Counted from the first letter of the stretch, positions 53,389 to 63,397 are shown. The stretch is 64,000 bases of DNA from Lachnospiraceae bacterium (GCA_017450065.1 JAFSYI010000083.1:62001-126000); one strand, 5' to 3'. The notes: generated from the letters alone by a model not told the origin. Numbers and translations are program-made.

Positions 53389-54759
53389 TCATTTGTCCCT
53401 TGTGTTGATCGGGATATATGTATGATCTTCACAGATGGGCTTATATGCGGGACGGATGATCTTGCCGTCATTTACAAGCTCTTCCAGTCTGTGCGCACTC
53501 CATCCGACTATCCTTGCGATGGCAAAGATGGGTGTATAGAGCTCTTTCGGCAGCCCGAGCATCTCGTAAACAAGTCCCGAATAGAAGTCGACATTACAGC
53601 AGACGCCCTTATAAATCTTTCTTTCATCGGCTATTATCCTGGGAGCAAGCCGTGCAACTCTTGAATAAAGGCCAAATTCCTCCTCAAGTCCCTTTTCGAC
53701 TGCGAGCTTCTCCACAAAGCTTCTGAAGATCTGCTCACGCGGATCGGAGAGGGAGTATACGGCATGTCCCATACCATAGATGAGTCCCTGTTTATCAAAT
53801 GCTTCCTTATGAAGCAGTTTTTTGAGATAATCCGCTATTTCGTCCTCGTTGCGCCAGTCCTTTACAACCTTCTTCATGTCGGCGAACATATCCACCACCT
53901 TAAGGTTGGCACCACCGTGCCTCGGACCTTTAAGTGAGCCTATTGCAGCAGCGATAACGGAATATGTATCCGTACCCGATGAGCTGACAACATGAGTGGT
54001 AAAGGTTGAATTGTTTCCGCCGCCGTGTTCCATGTGAAGTACGAGCGCGACATCAAGGATACGTGCTTCCAGAGGAGTATATGTTTTGTTTGCTCTCAGG
54101 ATGCGAAGGATGTTTTCGGAAGTGGAAAGCCTGTCCTTCGGAGAGTGTATATAGAGGCTTTTGCCGTCATGATAGTGCCTGTATGCCTGATAACCGTAAA
54201 CGGAAAGAAGAGGAAACAGACTGATAAGCTGAAGACACTGCCTGAGAACATTGGGTATTGATATATCGTTTGCGTTATCATCATATGAGTAAAGTGTCAG
54301 AACACTCCTTGCAAGGGTGTTCATCATATCACGGCTCGGTGCCTTCATGATAATGTCTCTTACAAAGCTTGTGGGAAGCGTTCTGTATTCGGCCAGAAGC
54401 CTGCAGAAATCTTCAAGCTCACGCTTGGTCGGAAGCTTTCCGAACAGAAGGAGATAGGTTACCTCTTCAAAGCCGAAACGTTCCTCACTGGTAAAGCCGC
54501 GCACAAGATCCCTTACATTATAACCTCTGTAAAACAGTTCGCCTGCGATGGGTATCTGTTCTCCGTTTACGATCTTATTCGCACGTACATCCGAAATATT
54601 GGTAAGGCCGCTAAGAACACCCTTTCCGTTAAGATCACGAAGCCCGCGCTTTACCTCATATCTGGTGTACAGCTCAGGATCGATCATATTTCCCTTATTG
54701 GATAATTCCGCAAGCTGTAATATCTGTGGTGTTATTTCGTAATAGTTACCTGTGTTCAT
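53389..54759 (-). CDS. Citrate synthase
   Basis: Condenses oxaloacetate and acetyl-CoA, or a related reaction. The C-terminal core is complete: HMEHGGGNNSTFTTHVVSSSG with its catalytic His, GPRHGGANLK, YGMGHAVYSLSDPRE and the end IVGWSAHRLEEL. The protein is 456 residues. Two adjacent ATG codons (54762, 54759) follow AAGGGGA; 54759 has the better spacing. The upstream leader has a promoter and a perfect inverted repeat. Citrate versus methylcitrate synthesis cannot be told from sequence alone. Confidence 0.93.
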   Translation of the reverse strand: MNTGNYYEITPQILQLAELSNKGNMIDPELYTRYEVKRGLRDLNGKGVLSGLTNISDVRANKIVNGEQIPIAGELFYRGYNVRDLVRGFTSEERFGFEEVTYLLLFGKLPTKRELEDFCRLLAEYRTLPTSFVRDIIMKAPSRDMMNTLARSVLTLYSYDDNANDISIPNVLRQCLQLISLFPLLSVYGYQAYRHYHDGKSLYIHSPKDRLSTSENILRILRANKTYTPLEARILDVALVLHMEHGGGNNSTFTTHVVSSSGTDTYSVIAAAIGSLKGPRHGGANLKVVDMFADMKKVVKDWRNEDEIADYLKKLLHKEAFDKQGLIYGMGHAVYSLSDPREQIFRSFVEKLAVEKGLEEEFGLYSRVARLAPRIIADERKIYKGVCCNVDFYSGLVYEMLGLPKELYTPIFAIARIVGWSAHRLEELVNDGKIIRPAYKPICEDHTYIPINTRDK

Positions 54760-54781
54760 CATAAATCCCCTTGTCAAAAAG

Positions 54782-54803
54782 TTTTATGCTTCCCGGCATA
54801 AAA
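54782..54803 (-). promoter_or_regulatory. Perfect inverted repeat in the citrate synthase leader
   Basis: TTTTATGC and GCATAAAA enclose six bases. On the minus strand the repeat lies about 20 bases after the predicted transcription start and about 23 bases before the start codon, and is followed by CTTTTT. It may be an operator for a repressor or a small attenuator hairpin. Confidence 0.45.
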
Positions 54804-54828
54804 GCCGTATAACAACACTTCAAACAAC

Positions 54829-54858
54829 ATTTTAACATGAAATTTAATGAAGTGGCAA
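54829..54858 (-). promoter_or_regulatory. Promoter for citrate synthase
   Basis: Minus strand: TTGCCA (54858-54853), 18-base spacer, TAAAAT (54834-54829) with TGT before it as an extended -10. It gives a leader of about 60 bases that contains the inverted repeat. Confidence 0.55.
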
Positions 54859-54948
54859 GTACGCATGTCTTTTTTTCACGCCACGGACCGTTTCCCGCTG
54901 TAATGCTCCCGGAACATGATCTGCAACTGGTCTGGGCTGAAGTGTTGT

Positions 54949-54957
54949 GATACAATG
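54949..54957 (+). promoter_or_regulatory. Extended -10 element before the aminopeptidase gene
   Basis: TGATACAAT fits an extended -10 box (TGnTATAAT with one change). The -35 region 17 bases upstream (TGGTCT) is poor. It is placed about 40 bases before the start codon. Confidence 0.4.
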
Positions 54958-54997
54958 TTCTGAAGGAAGTTATCAAATTCGTAACAGGGAGCCTGAA

Positions 54998-56815
54998 ATG
55001 GGAAGAGAACACAGTGGGAGAATAACGGAAGTACAAAGAATGATGGATGAGCAGGGAATCGATATTGCGCTCGTGTTCACATCTGACGAACACAGTTCGG
55101 AATATATAGACGACCATTATAAGCTCAGGGAATATCTGACGGGATTTACGGGGTCTGCAGGCAGCCTTCTGATAAGAAGGGATAGGGCTTTGCTATGGAC
55201 AGACGGAAGGTATTTCATACAGGCAGGGAAGGAGCTTTCGGGAAGCGGAACAGAGCTTATGAAATCCGGAATGCCGGGAGTCCCCACTCTTATGGAGTAC
55301 ATAAGAAAAGCAGCGGACGAGGCATATGCAAAAGGCGGAAAACTGAGGATAGGTACAGATCTTAAGCTCATAACCGGTAAGTTCTGTAATGAGCTTCTGG
55401 CAATGAAGGATAAGGGAGTAAAGATAAAGGATATCGACATTGCGGCGGCAGTATGGAAGGACAGACCGCGTATAACACATAACAGGATATACGGGCTTCC
55501 TGATGAAACTGCGGGAAAAAGCACAGGGGAAAAGCTTTCGGAGCTCAGGAAATATCTTGAGAAGATATCTGCGGATTCGGTTATAATTTCGGATCTGGGC
55601 AGCGTGATGTGGCTGTTCAATATAAGAGGGAGCGACATAATGTACAGTCCTGTCGCATATTCATACGGTTATGTTGACAGGGAGGGAGCTTATCTGTTCG
55701 CGGAAGGAAGCTGTGTGGACGAAGAGTTAAGAAGCAGGCTCCTGGCATCCGGCACCGAAGTAAAGGAATATGATGATTTTTACGATCATTTAAGCTGGCT
55801 TAAGGGTATGAAGACGGTATGCGATCCCGCCACGCTCAATGCGTATGCATACAGTCTTATAAGAAAGAATGAACTGATCGAAAGACCGGCTTATCATTAT
55901 ATTAAAAAGCATATTAAAAATGAAACGGAACGGAAGCTTGCAAGAGACCGGCATGTAGAAGACGGACTTGCACTGACCAGATTCATCTACAGGATAAAGA
56001 AGGCGGTAAAAGAAGGTGAAATAAGCGGTAAGCGGACAGACGAGCATGAAGCGGCGGTCATACTTGATAAGATGAGAGGCGAAATACAGGGTAACAGGGG
56101 ACTGAGCTTTGAAACCATATCCGCATACGGAAGCAACGGGGCGATAGTCCATTACAGTCCCGGAATTACGGGAAGCGCCGTGCTTAAGCCGGAAGGCTTT
56201 CTACTCGTTGATTCCGGAGGCCAGTATGAGGGCGCCACGACAGACGTTACGAGAACAATAGCTCTTGGAAAGCTTACGGAGGATATGAAGCTTGATTACA
56301 CAGCCGTGTTAAAGGGAATGCTGGATCTTTCGGATGCTGTTTTTCCCGAAGGGATACGCGGAGAGAACCTTGATGTCCTGGCAAGACGTCCGATATGGGA
56401 AAGATTTACGGATTACAGGCACGGAACCGGACACGGAGTGGGAGCGATGCTGAATGTGCATGAGGGACCTCAGGCCATAAGATGCAGGATAGATCCGGAT
56501 AATCAGCAGCCGCCGCTGTCGGAAGGCATGATAACCTCCGATGAGCCCGGTATTTATATAGAAGGAAAATACGGGATAAGGATAGAAAATCTTCTTCTGT
56601 GTACACTGAAGAAAACCAATGAGTGGGGGAGGTTTCTGGGCTTTGATACACTGACACTGGTTCCGTACGAAAGAGAAGCCATAGTGGTCACGCAGCTTAC
56701 GGAACGCCAGAAGCGGCTTATAAACGATTATCACAGAACGATATACTATCTCTATTCGCCACGTATGGACAGAGAGGAAAGGGAGTGGCTTGCGGAAGTG
56801 ACGGCTCAGATTTGA
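54998..56815 (+). CDS. Xaa-Pro aminopeptidase (M24 family)
   Basis: Cleaves N-terminal residues before proline. A 605-residue three-part protein: two creatinase-like N-terminal domains (SGRITEVQRMMDEQGIDIALV, WTDGRYFIQAGKEL) and an M24 metallopeptidase domain. Metal ligands are visible in LVDSGGQYEGATTDVTRT (Asp pair), HGTGHGVGAMLNVHEGP (His), SDEPGIYIEGKYGIRIEN (Glu) and the final Glu. The length fits the APP1-like group. ATG 54998 follows AGGGAG by six bases, and the frame upstream to 54947 lacks a good start. It is transcribed divergently from citrate synthase. Confidence 0.92.
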   Translation: MGREHSGRITEVQRMMDEQGIDIALVFTSDEHSSEYIDDHYKLREYLTGFTGSAGSLLIRRDRALLWTDGRYFIQAGKELSGSGTELMKSGMPGVPTLMEYIRKAADEAYAKGGKLRIGTDLKLITGKFCNELLAMKDKGVKIKDIDIAAAVWKDRPRITHNRIYGLPDETAGKSTGEKLSELRKYLEKISADSVIISDLGSVMWLFNIRGSDIMYSPVAYSYGYVDREGAYLFAEGSCVDEELRSRLLASGTEVKEYDDFYDHLSWLKGMKTVCDPATLNAYAYSLIRKNELIERPAYHYIKKHIKNETERKLARDRHVEDGLALTRFIYRIKKAVKEGEISGKRTDEHEAAVILDKMRGEIQGNRGLSFETISAYGSNGAIVHYSPGITGSAVLKPEGFLLVDSGGQYEGATTDVTRTIALGKLTEDMKLDYTAVLKGMLDLSDAVFPEGIRGENLDVLARRPIWERFTDYRHGTGHGVGAMLNVHEGPQAIRCRIDPDNQQPPLSEGMITSDEPGIYIEGKYGIRIENLLLCTLKKTNEWGRFLGFDTLTLVPYEREAIVVTQLTERQKRLINDYHRTIYYLYSPRMDREEREWLAEVTAQI

Positions 56816-56862
56816 TCGTATAAAAATTGTACGGAAAATAAGGCGGCAAAGTAAGCTTTCAG

Positions 56863-56891
56863 TTGTCAAAGACTGATTCTCGTGGTAAAAT
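56863..56891 (+). promoter_or_regulatory. Strong sigma-A promoter for pckA
   Basis: TTGTCA at 56863-56868, 17-base spacer, TAAAAT at 56886-56891 with TGG before it (extended -10). Transcription would start near 56898, giving a leader of about 57 bases. Confidence 0.7.
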
Positions 56892-56954
56892 AGTTGTCGG
56901 CAAGTTCATGGATCACCATAGAACATAAATTTTTTGAAAGGAAGAGGTATAATT

Positions 56955-58568
56955 ATGGCAAATGTTGATTTAACCAAGTATGGTATCACCGGCGCGACTG
57001 AGATCGTTTACAATCCTTCTTATGAAGCATTGTTCGAGGAGGAGACTAAGGAAGGTCTTACCGGCTACGATGTAGGTACAATGACAGAGCTCGATACCGT
57101 TAACGTTATGACAGGTGAGTTCACAGGACGTTCACCTAAAGATAAGTACATCGTTATGGATGAGAATTCAAAGGACACCGTATGGTGGACAAGCGATGCA
57201 TATAAGAATGACAACCATCCTATGAGCGAGAAGACATGGGAAGCAGTTAAGGAGCTTGCAAAGAAAGAGCTGTCAAACAAGAGACTTTTCGTTGTTGATG
57301 CTTTCTGCGGTGCAAACCCTGATTCGAGGATGGCAGTACGTTTCATCATGGAAGTGGCCTGGCAGGCACATTTCGTTAAGAACATGTTCATCCAGCCTAC
57401 AGCAGATGAACTTGAGAAGTTCGAGCCTGATTTCGTTGTTTACAACGCATCCAAGGCTAAGGTTGAGAACTACAAGGAGCTTGATCTTAATTCAGAGACC
57501 TGCGTGGCATTCAATATCACCAGCCGCGAGCAGGTTATCATCAATACATGGTACGGCGGAGAGATGAAGAAGGGTATGTTCTCAATGATGAACTACTATC
57601 TGCCTCTTAAGGGTATTGCATCAATGCACTGCTCAGCCAATACAGATATGGAAGGTAAGCATACAGCTATCTTCTTCGGTCTTTCGGGAACAGGTAAGAC
57701 CACACTTTCTACAGATCCCAAGAGGCTTCTTATCGGTGATGATGAGCACGGCTGGGATGATGAAGGCGTATTTAACTTCGAGGGCGGCTGCTATGCCAAG
57801 GTTATCAACCTTGACAAGGAATCTGAGCCCGATATCTACAATGCTATCAAGAGAAATGCTCTTCTTGAGAACGTAACGGTTGATGCAAACGGCAAGATTG
57901 ATTTTGCTGATAAGTCAGTTACAGAGAATACACGTGTTTCTTATCCTATCGAGCACATCGAGAAGATCGCCAAGAACGTTAACAAGATCTCTTCGGGTCC
58001 TCAGGCTGATAATGTTATCTTCCTTTCGGCTGATGCGTTCGGAGTACTTCCTCCGGTATCTATCCTTGATCCCGAGCAGACACAGTACTACTTCCTTTCA
58101 GGCTTTACCGCTAAGCTTGCGGGAACAGAGCGTGGTATCACAGAGCCTACACCTACATTCTCGGCTTGCTTCGGTCAGGCATTCCTTGAGCTTCATCCTA
58201 CCAAGTACGGTGAAGAACTTGTTAAGAAGATGAAGAAGAGCGGAGCTAAGGCTTATCTTGTAAATACAGGCTGGAACGGAACAGGCAAGAGAATTTCCAT
58301 TAAGGATACAAGAGGTATCATCGATGCTATCCTTAACGGTGATGTTCTTAAGGCTCCTACCAAGAAGATCCCTTACTTCAACTTCGAAGTACCCACAGAG
58401 CTTCCGGGAGTTGATACAAACATTCTTGATCCCAGAGATACATATGCCGATGCTTCCGAGTGGGAGACAAAGGCTAAGGATCTTGCAGGCAGGTTCATCA
58501 AGAACTTCGCTAAGTACGAGACCAATGATGCAGGTAAGGCACTTGTTAAGGCAGGTCCCCAGCTGTAA
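56955..58568 (+). CDS. pckA: Phosphoenolpyruvate carboxykinase (ATP)
   Basis: Interconverts oxaloacetate and PEP with ATP/ADP. The ATP-type features are clear: [40 protein letters not shown] (P-loop), [29 protein letters not shown], and STDPK. It has 537 residues. ATG 56955 follows AGGAAGAGG; an upstream TTG is unlikely. Codon use differs from the neighbours (more CGT, GCT, AAC, TTC, few AGA), which suggests very high expression. Strong promoter and terminator flank it, so it is probably transcribed alone. In rumen and gut clostridia it often works in the carboxylating direction. Confidence 0.97.
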   Translation: MANVDLTKYGITGATEIVYNPSYEALFEEETKEGLTGYDVGTMTELDTVNVMTGEFTGRSPKDKYIVMDENSKDTVWWTSDAYKNDNHPMSEKTWEAVKELAKKELSNKRLFVVDAFCGANPDSRMAVRFIMEVAWQAHFVKNMFIQPTADELEKFEPDFVVYNASKAKVENYKELDLNSETCVAFNITSREQVIINTWYGGEMKKGMFSMMNYYLPLKGIASMHCSANTDMEGKHTAIFFGLSGTGKTTLSTDPKRLLIGDDEHGWDDEGVFNFEGGCYAKVINLDKESEPDIYNAIKRNALLENVTVDANGKIDFADKSVTENTRVSYPIEHIEKIAKNVNKISSGPQADNVIFLSADAFGVLPPVSILDPEQTQYYFLSGFTAKLAGTERGITEPTPTFSACFGQAFLELHPTKYGEELVKKMKKSGAKAYLVNTGWNGTGKRISIKDTRGIIDAILNGDVLKAPTKKIPYFNFEVPTELPGVDTNILDPRDTYADASEWETKAKDLAGRFIKNFAKYETNDAGKALVKAGPQL

Positions 58569-58613
58569 TCAGGTTTTAAAGATAACAGTTCAGACCAAAA
58601 GATATGAAATGTC

Positions 58614-58645
58614 AGGGAGCCCGTATGATGCGGGCTCCTTTTTTC
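58614..58645 (+). terminator. Rho-independent terminator of pckA
   Basis: GGAGCCCG at 58616-58623 pairs with CGGGCTCC at 58631-58638, with a 7-base loop and T6 after the stem. It is a clean intrinsic terminator directly downstream of pckA. Confidence 0.9.
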
Positions 58646-58668
58646 TTTCATTTGTTGTATTGTCCGCC

Positions 58669-58697
58669 TTTTCATAGGACATTAAATATGATAAAAT
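58669..58697 (+). promoter_or_regulatory. Promoter for tyrS and the following genes
   Basis: TTTTCA at 58669-58674, 17-base spacer, TAAAAT at 58692-58697 preceded by TGA. Only about 27 bases separate the likely start of transcription from the tyrS ATG, too short for a T-box. Confidence 0.55.
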
Positions 58698-58730
58698 ACA
58701 TCTGTTTTAATATTATTTTGGGAGGATATT

Positions 58731-59960
58731 ATGAAGATTTATGATGAACTTGTTGCCAGGGGACTCATTGCCCAGGTGACGGATGAAGAAGGAATAAAGA
58801 ATCTTATCGACAATGGCAAGGCTGTTTTCTATATAGGCTTTGACCCTACTGCGGACAGCCTGCATGTGGGACATTTTATGACACTCTGCCTTATGAAGAG
58901 ACTGCAGATGGCAGGTAATAAGCCAATCGCGCTTCTGGGTGGGGGTACAGGAATGATCGGTGATCCTTCGGGCAAGACAGATATGCGTAAGATGATGACC
59001 AGGGAAACGATCGCCCATAACATTGAGTGCTTCAAGAAGCAGATGAGCAGATTCATTGATTTCTCTGAGGACAAGGCGATTATGGTAAATAACGCCGACT
59101 GGCTTATGGATCTTAACTATGTTGATATGCTCCGTGAGGTCGGGCCCTATTTCTCCGTATCCAATATGCTTCGCGCCGAGTGTTATAAGCAGCGCATGGA
59201 CAGGGACGGAGGTCTTACGTTCCTTGAGTTCAACTATATGATAATGCAGAGTTATGATTTCCTTGAACTGTACAGGAAATATGGATGTAATCTGCAGTTC
59301 GGCGGTGACGACCAGTGGTCGAACATGCTGGGCGGACGTGAGCTTATCCGTAAGAAGCTTGGCAAGAATGACGCCGAGGCAATGACGATAACCCTTCTTC
59401 TTAACTCCGAAGGTAAGAAGATGGGCAAGACGGAGAAGGGTGCCGTATGGCTCGATCCCGAGAAAACCACACCTTATGATTTCTACCAGTACTGGAGAAA
59501 TGTGGCAGATGCGGACGTTCTTAAGTGCATCCGTATGCTGACCTTCCTGCCGCTTGAAGAGATCGACAGGATGGACAAATGGGAAGGAGCACAGCTTAAC
59601 GAGGCCAAAGAAATACTTGCATATGAACTTACAAAGCTTGTACACGGTGAGGATGAGGCTGTCAAGGCAAGGGACGCAGCACGAGCGATATTTACGTCAG
59701 GAGATTCTGCCGATATGCCCACTGTGGAGATCGGTGAAGCAGATCTTAAGGATGGTGCCATAGATATCCAGGCTGTACTCGTTAAAGCAGGCATGGCGAC
59801 ATCCAGGTCTGATGCAAGAAGAAGTGTTGAAGGCGGGGGAGTGACAGTTGACGGAGAGAAGGTTACGGATCTGTTTATGAGCTTTAAGCCTGAAGATATC
59901 GGAGATGGAAGGGTTTTAAAAAAGGGAAAGAAGACATTTAAGAAGATCATATACAAATAG
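58731..59960 (+). CDS. tyrS: Tyrosyl-tRNA synthetase
   Basis: Charges tRNA-Tyr. Class I signatures: [14 protein letters not shown] (HIGH-like, HVGH at 45-48) and [15 protein letters not shown] (KMSKS-like). A C-terminal S4 domain is present ([19 protein letters not shown]). Length is 409. GGGAGG precedes the ATG. No T-box leader was found. A STAS-phosphotransferase fusion gene starts ten bases downstream, so tyrS probably leads a longer transcript. Confidence 0.97.
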   Translation: MKIYDELVARGLIAQVTDEEGIKNLIDNGKAVFYIGFDPTADSLHVGHFMTLCLMKRLQMAGNKPIALLGGGTGMIGDPSGKTDMRKMMTRETIAHNIECFKKQMSRFIDFSEDKAIMVNNADWLMDLNYVDMLREVGPYFSVSNMLRAECYKQRMDRDGGLTFLEFNYMIMQSYDFLELYRKYGCNLQFGGDDQWSNMLGGRELIRKKLGKNDAEAMTITLLLNSEGKKMGKTEKGAVWLDPEKTTPYDFYQYWRNVADADVLKCIRMLTFLPLEEIDRMDKWEGAQLNEAKEILAYELTKLVHGEDEAVKARDAARAIFTSGDSADMPTVEIGEADLKDGAIDIQAVLVKAGMATSRSDARRSVEGGGVTVDGEKVTDLFMSFKPEDIGDGRVLKKGKKTFKKIIYK

Positions 59961-59970
59961 GGAGAACGGA

Positions 59971-61074
59971 ATGAAGAGTGAATACAGGGACGGAGCATAT
60001 ACATTCTTTCTCGAGGGAAGGATCGATTCTTCAAACGTCGATCTTATGGAGACAGAGATAAGGGATAAAAGCATACTTTTTGACGATATGGACCTTGCCT
60101 TTGACATGGAGGGACTTGAATATATTTCAAGTGCCGGCTTAAGAGTGCTGCTCAAGGTAAGAAAAGCGGCAAAAAAAACGATAAGGATAACAAATGTATC
60201 GGATGAGATATTTGATATCTTTGATGTTACCGGCTTCGGTGATATGTTTGAAATAGAACGTAAGATGCGTACCATATCACTTAGGGGATGCAAAAAAATA
60301 AGCTCTGCCCTGAACGGAGAGATCTTTCAGCTTTCGGAAGATGAGATGATCAAGGTCTACGGGAAAAATGTGTCCATGAACGAAGTGAAAAGCGAGAGAA
60401 AACGTGCACAGACTGCTCTGATATACGGGATTCCCACGCTGATCCCTTATGATGTGGTCAGGTGTGATGAGGGATTCGGACTGATCTATGAGAAAGCCGA
60501 GATGACTTCACTGGCATACATATTAAGCCGTAATACTGATAAGACCGAGACCTGTGCGAAGATGCTCGGGAAGCTTATGAGTGAGCTGCACAGTACAGAG
60601 ATCCCTAAAGGCAGGCTTCCGGATATCAAGGACCGTTACAGAGAATGGATAGCGGAGCTGAATGACCCGGATGACAGCAAGGTGGCTGTATTTTCCAAAC
60701 TGATCGATTCCATAGCCGACAGCAATACATATGTTCACGGAGATATCAATCTGAACAGTGTGATGATACATAAGGATGAGCTTATACTCCTGGATATGGC
60801 CGGAAGTGCAACAGGACATGCGATCTTCGATCTGCAGGCCCTGTTTGCATCTCTTGTTGCCATAGAGAAGAGGACAGAGGGATACTGCAGAAAGAATTAC
60901 GGTCTGTCCGCCAAGGTATGCGAAAATTTCTGGAACATATTTTTCGATACATATATGAAACACAGGCAACAGGAGATCAGATCAATGAATGAGCTTCTGG
61001 CAAAGTATTTTGTATTAAAGGAAAATATTCTAAATAAGCTTGCAATAAAGAACCGTTTTGAGAACCGGGCATAG
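59971..61074 (+). CDS. STAS domain fused to APH-like phosphotransferase
   Basis: Residues about 1-100 are a STAS (anti-sigma-antagonist) domain: YTFFLEGRIDSSNVD and the phosphoserine-type loop YISSAGLRVLL (S53/S54). Residues about 105-340 resemble the aminoglycoside/choline-kinase fold: VHGDINLNSVMI with H256 and D258, and LLDMAGSATGHAIFDL with D275. The layout matches proteins grouped as TIGR02172. The metal-binding Asn of HGDxxxxN is Ser263 here. Function is unknown; phosphorylation of a small molecule or protein in a switching pathway is an inference. GGGAG precedes the ATG. Confidence 0.82.
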   Translation: MKSEYRDGAYTFFLEGRIDSSNVDLMETEIRDKSILFDDMDLAFDMEGLEYISSAGLRVLLKVRKAAKKTIRITNVSDEIFDIFDVTGFGDMFEIERKMRTISLRGCKKISSALNGEIFQLSEDEMIKVYGKNVSMNEVKSERKRAQTALIYGIPTLIPYDVVRCDEGFGLIYEKAEMTSLAYILSRNTDKTETCAKMLGKLMSELHSTEIPKGRLPDIKDRYREWIAELNDPDDSKVAVFSKLIDSIADSNTYVHGDINLNSVMIHKDELILLDMAGSATGHAIFDLQALFASLVAIEKRTEGYCRKNYGLSAKVCENFWNIFFDTYMKHRQQEIRSMNELLAKYFVLKENILNKLAIKNRFENRA

Positions 61075-61097
61075 GATGACAGAAAAAGAGGTGTCGT

Positions 61098-61886
61098 ATG
61101 AGAGGAGAATTACCAGGTAAACAGATAGAGATCAAGCCAACGGCAAGATCCGGTGTGCAGCTGTTCGATGAAACAGAGCTGCTTTATGACAAACGTCATA
61201 CCTGTCCGGTATGCAGAAGGGATTTTATGGTCAAAACCTTAAGGAACGGGAAGCTGAGGCCTGACAAGCTTGATATGGATATGCGGCAGCAGTATTTAAA
61301 CATAGATCCGGTAAAATACCGTATTATAGAATGTCCTGTGTGCGGATATGCCGATATGGATATAACCTTTGAAAAGATAAACCAGAGGGAAATAGATGCG
61401 CTTAAGAGTAAATGCATTAAGCTGTATAATTCCGTTCCGGTCACGGAAGGGGTAAGAGAATATGATATAGCGTACAGATATTACAAATCAGCCATAAGAT
61501 GCGATCTTATCCGCGGGGCTAAGAGCGGGAAAAGGGCTTATACTGCTCTCTATACCGCATGGCTTCTAAGGGGATGGAGGGAGAGTACGGTCGCTGCCGG
61601 AGATGAGATCCACCAGTCCGATCCCATGAGTGAAGCCGAGGAGCTTAAGCTTCTGAAATATGTTTACGGGAATTTCCAAGAGGCTGTGTTACATGAAGAG
61701 TTCCCCATAAACGGACTGCCGGAAGAGGTATTCGACATCATTATGGCGGCGATTGCCTATAAGCTTGATAATGGAGCCGAGGCAGGACAGTATATCTTAC
61801 GTGCGATACGTAATACCAACCTTAAAGGCGCACTGCGGCGTCATGCCGAGGATTTGCGGGATATGATCAAAGGTTCGGAGAAGTGA
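61098..61886 (+). CDS. DUF2225 zinc-ribbon protein
   Basis: A 262-residue soluble protein. Two CPVC knuckles (C36/C39 and C79/C82) in TCPVCRRDFM and ECPVCGYADMD define a DUF2225 zinc ribbon. The rest is helical, with repeat-like (TPR-type) helices (YRYYKSAIRCDLIRG, AYTALYTAWLLRGW). Function is unknown. The gene lies 23 bases after the STAS fusion and overlaps or nearly abuts the adenylating enzyme, so all three are likely expressed together. Confidence 0.82.
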   Translation: MRGELPGKQIEIKPTARSGVQLFDETELLYDKRHTCPVCRRDFMVKTLRNGKLRPDKLDMDMRQQYLNIDPVKYRIIECPVCGYADMDITFEKINQREIDALKSKCIKLYNSVPVTEGVREYDIAYRYYKSAIRCDLIRGAKSGKRAYTALYTAWLLRGWRESTVAAGDEIHQSDPMSEAEELKLLKYVYGNFQEAVLHEEFPINGLPEEVFDIIMAAIAYKLDNGAEAGQYILRAIRNTNLKGALRRHAEDLRDMIKGSEK

Positions 61887-61891
61887 GAGAA

Positions 61892-63397
61892 ATGAAGACA
61901 AATATCCTTGAGTATCTGGAAGAGGCGGCAGGGAGACTGCCGGATAAATGTGCATATTTCGATGAGGAGATAGGCTACACTTATGGCCATATGATGTCTG
62001 AGGTAAGGTCGATAGGGACGAAGCTTATTAAAAAGCTTAATGCAAAATGCCGTCCGGTGCTTATCTATATGGAGAAATCTCCGGCTGCACTGGCGGCTTT
62101 CTGGGGTACCGTGGCAAGCAGGAACTTCTATGTTCCGCTTGATACCAACATGCCCGAAATGAGGATAAGGCTCATAGTGGAGAACCTTAAGCCCGCAGCG
62201 GTGATCACGGATATGGCGCACTATGATCTGGCAAGGAAGTTCTCCAATAATGTGTTTATTTTTGAGGAGATGACGGACACTCCCGTCGATGAGGAGCTGC
62301 TATGCAGGAGGATGTCATCGGCGATAGATACGGATCCGGTATATGTTCTTTATACATCCGGGTCTACGGGAGTACCCAAGGGTGTAGTTGTAAGCCACCG
62401 TTCGCTTATAGATTATGTGGAGCAGTTCTGCAATGAGATAGATATAAGAGAGGATGATGTGATAGCCAATCAGGCGCCGTTTTATTTTGACGCATCGCTT
62501 ATCGACATATACTGTACGCTCCGGGCAGGCGGTTCAATGGGTATAGTGCCTCTTGAATATTTCAGTATACCTCTGAAGCTTCTTGAATTTTTGCAGAAAT
62601 ACAATATAACAACAGTGCGATGGGTACCGTCTGCAATGAAGATGGTATCAACATTCAAGGGATTTAAATCCATACGTCCGGATAAGCTGCGTAAGGTCAT
62701 TTTCGGAGCGGAATCCATGCCGGCCAAGGTATATAATTACTGGAAGGATAATTATCCGGAAGCGGTCTTTGTCCAGATATACGGACCGACGGAGATAACC
62801 GGAGTATGCACCTATTATATTGTGGACAGGGATTACGGAGATGACGAAACAATCCCTATAGGAAAGGCATTCAGGAATACCGAGGTATTCCTGCTTGACG
62901 AGGATGACAAGCTTATAAGCCGGTCGGACATTACCGGAGAGATATGTGTAAAGGGTTCGTGCCTTGCCCTTGGTTATTATAACGCCAAGGAGAAGAGTGA
63001 TGAGGTCTTTGTCCAGAATCCGCTCAATCCGTATTACAGCGAAAAGATATACAGAACGGGGGATCTGGCAAAATACAATGAACGTAAGGAACTGGTATTT
63101 GTATCCCGTAAGGACTTCCAGATAAAGCATATGGGTCACAGGATCGAGCTTGGCGAAATCGAGACTGCCGTTATGGCTCTGCCGAATATGAAGAATGCCT
63201 GCTGTCTTTTTGATCAGGAGAAACAGAAGATAATCCTGTTCTACGAGACGGATGCTTATGACGATATTACCATAACGGAAGCACTTAAGAAGCGGCTTCA
63301 AAGATACATGCTTCCGAACGTATATCACAGGCTTGATGAACTGCCGATGCTTCATAACGGCAAGGTGGACAGGGTGAAGCTAAAGGAAATGATGTAA
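61892..63397 (+). CDS. DltA-like amino-acid adenylating enzyme
   Basis: Stand-alone AMP-forming ligase of about 500 residues. Motifs in order: A3 YTSGSTGVPKGVVVSH, A4 PFYFDASLIDIY, A5 QIYGPTEITG, A7 YRTGDLAKY, A8 GHRIELGEIE and the A10 lysine in HNGKVDR. The A4 Asp normally contacts the amino group of an amino acid. It is built like DltA (D-alanine activation) but no carrier protein or DltB gene is in view. ATG 61892 is preferred; GTG 61883, overlapping the DUF2225 stop, is also possible. Confidence 0.85.
   Translation: MKTNILEYLEEAAGRLPDKCAYFDEEIGYTYGHMMSEVRSIGTKLIKKLNAKCRPVLIYMEKSPAALAAFWGTVASRNFYVPLDTNMPEMRIRLIVENLKPAAVITDMAHYDLARKFSNNVFIFEEMTDTPVDEELLCRRMSSAIDTDPVYVLYTSGSTGVPKGVVVSHRSLIDYVEQFCNEIDIREDDVIANQAPFYFDASLIDIYCTLRAGGSMGIVPLEYFSIPLKLLEFLQKYNITTVRWVPSAMKMVSTFKGFKSIRPDKLRKVIFGAESMPAKVYNYWKDNYPEAVFVQIYGPTEITGVCTYYIVDRDYGDDETIPIGKAFRNTEVFLLDEDDKLISRSDITGEICVKGSCLALGYYNAKEKSDEVFVQNPLNPYYSEKIYRTGDLAKYNERKELVFVSRKDFQIKHMGHRIELGEIETAVMALPNMKNACCLFDQEKQKIILFYETDAYDDITITEALKKRLQRYMLPNVYHRLDELPMLHNGKVDRVKLKEMM

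Noticed and set aside
58646-58730. T-box leader for tyrS
   Set aside because: The promoter to ATG distance is about 30 bases, too short for a T-box, and no T-box sequence was seen.
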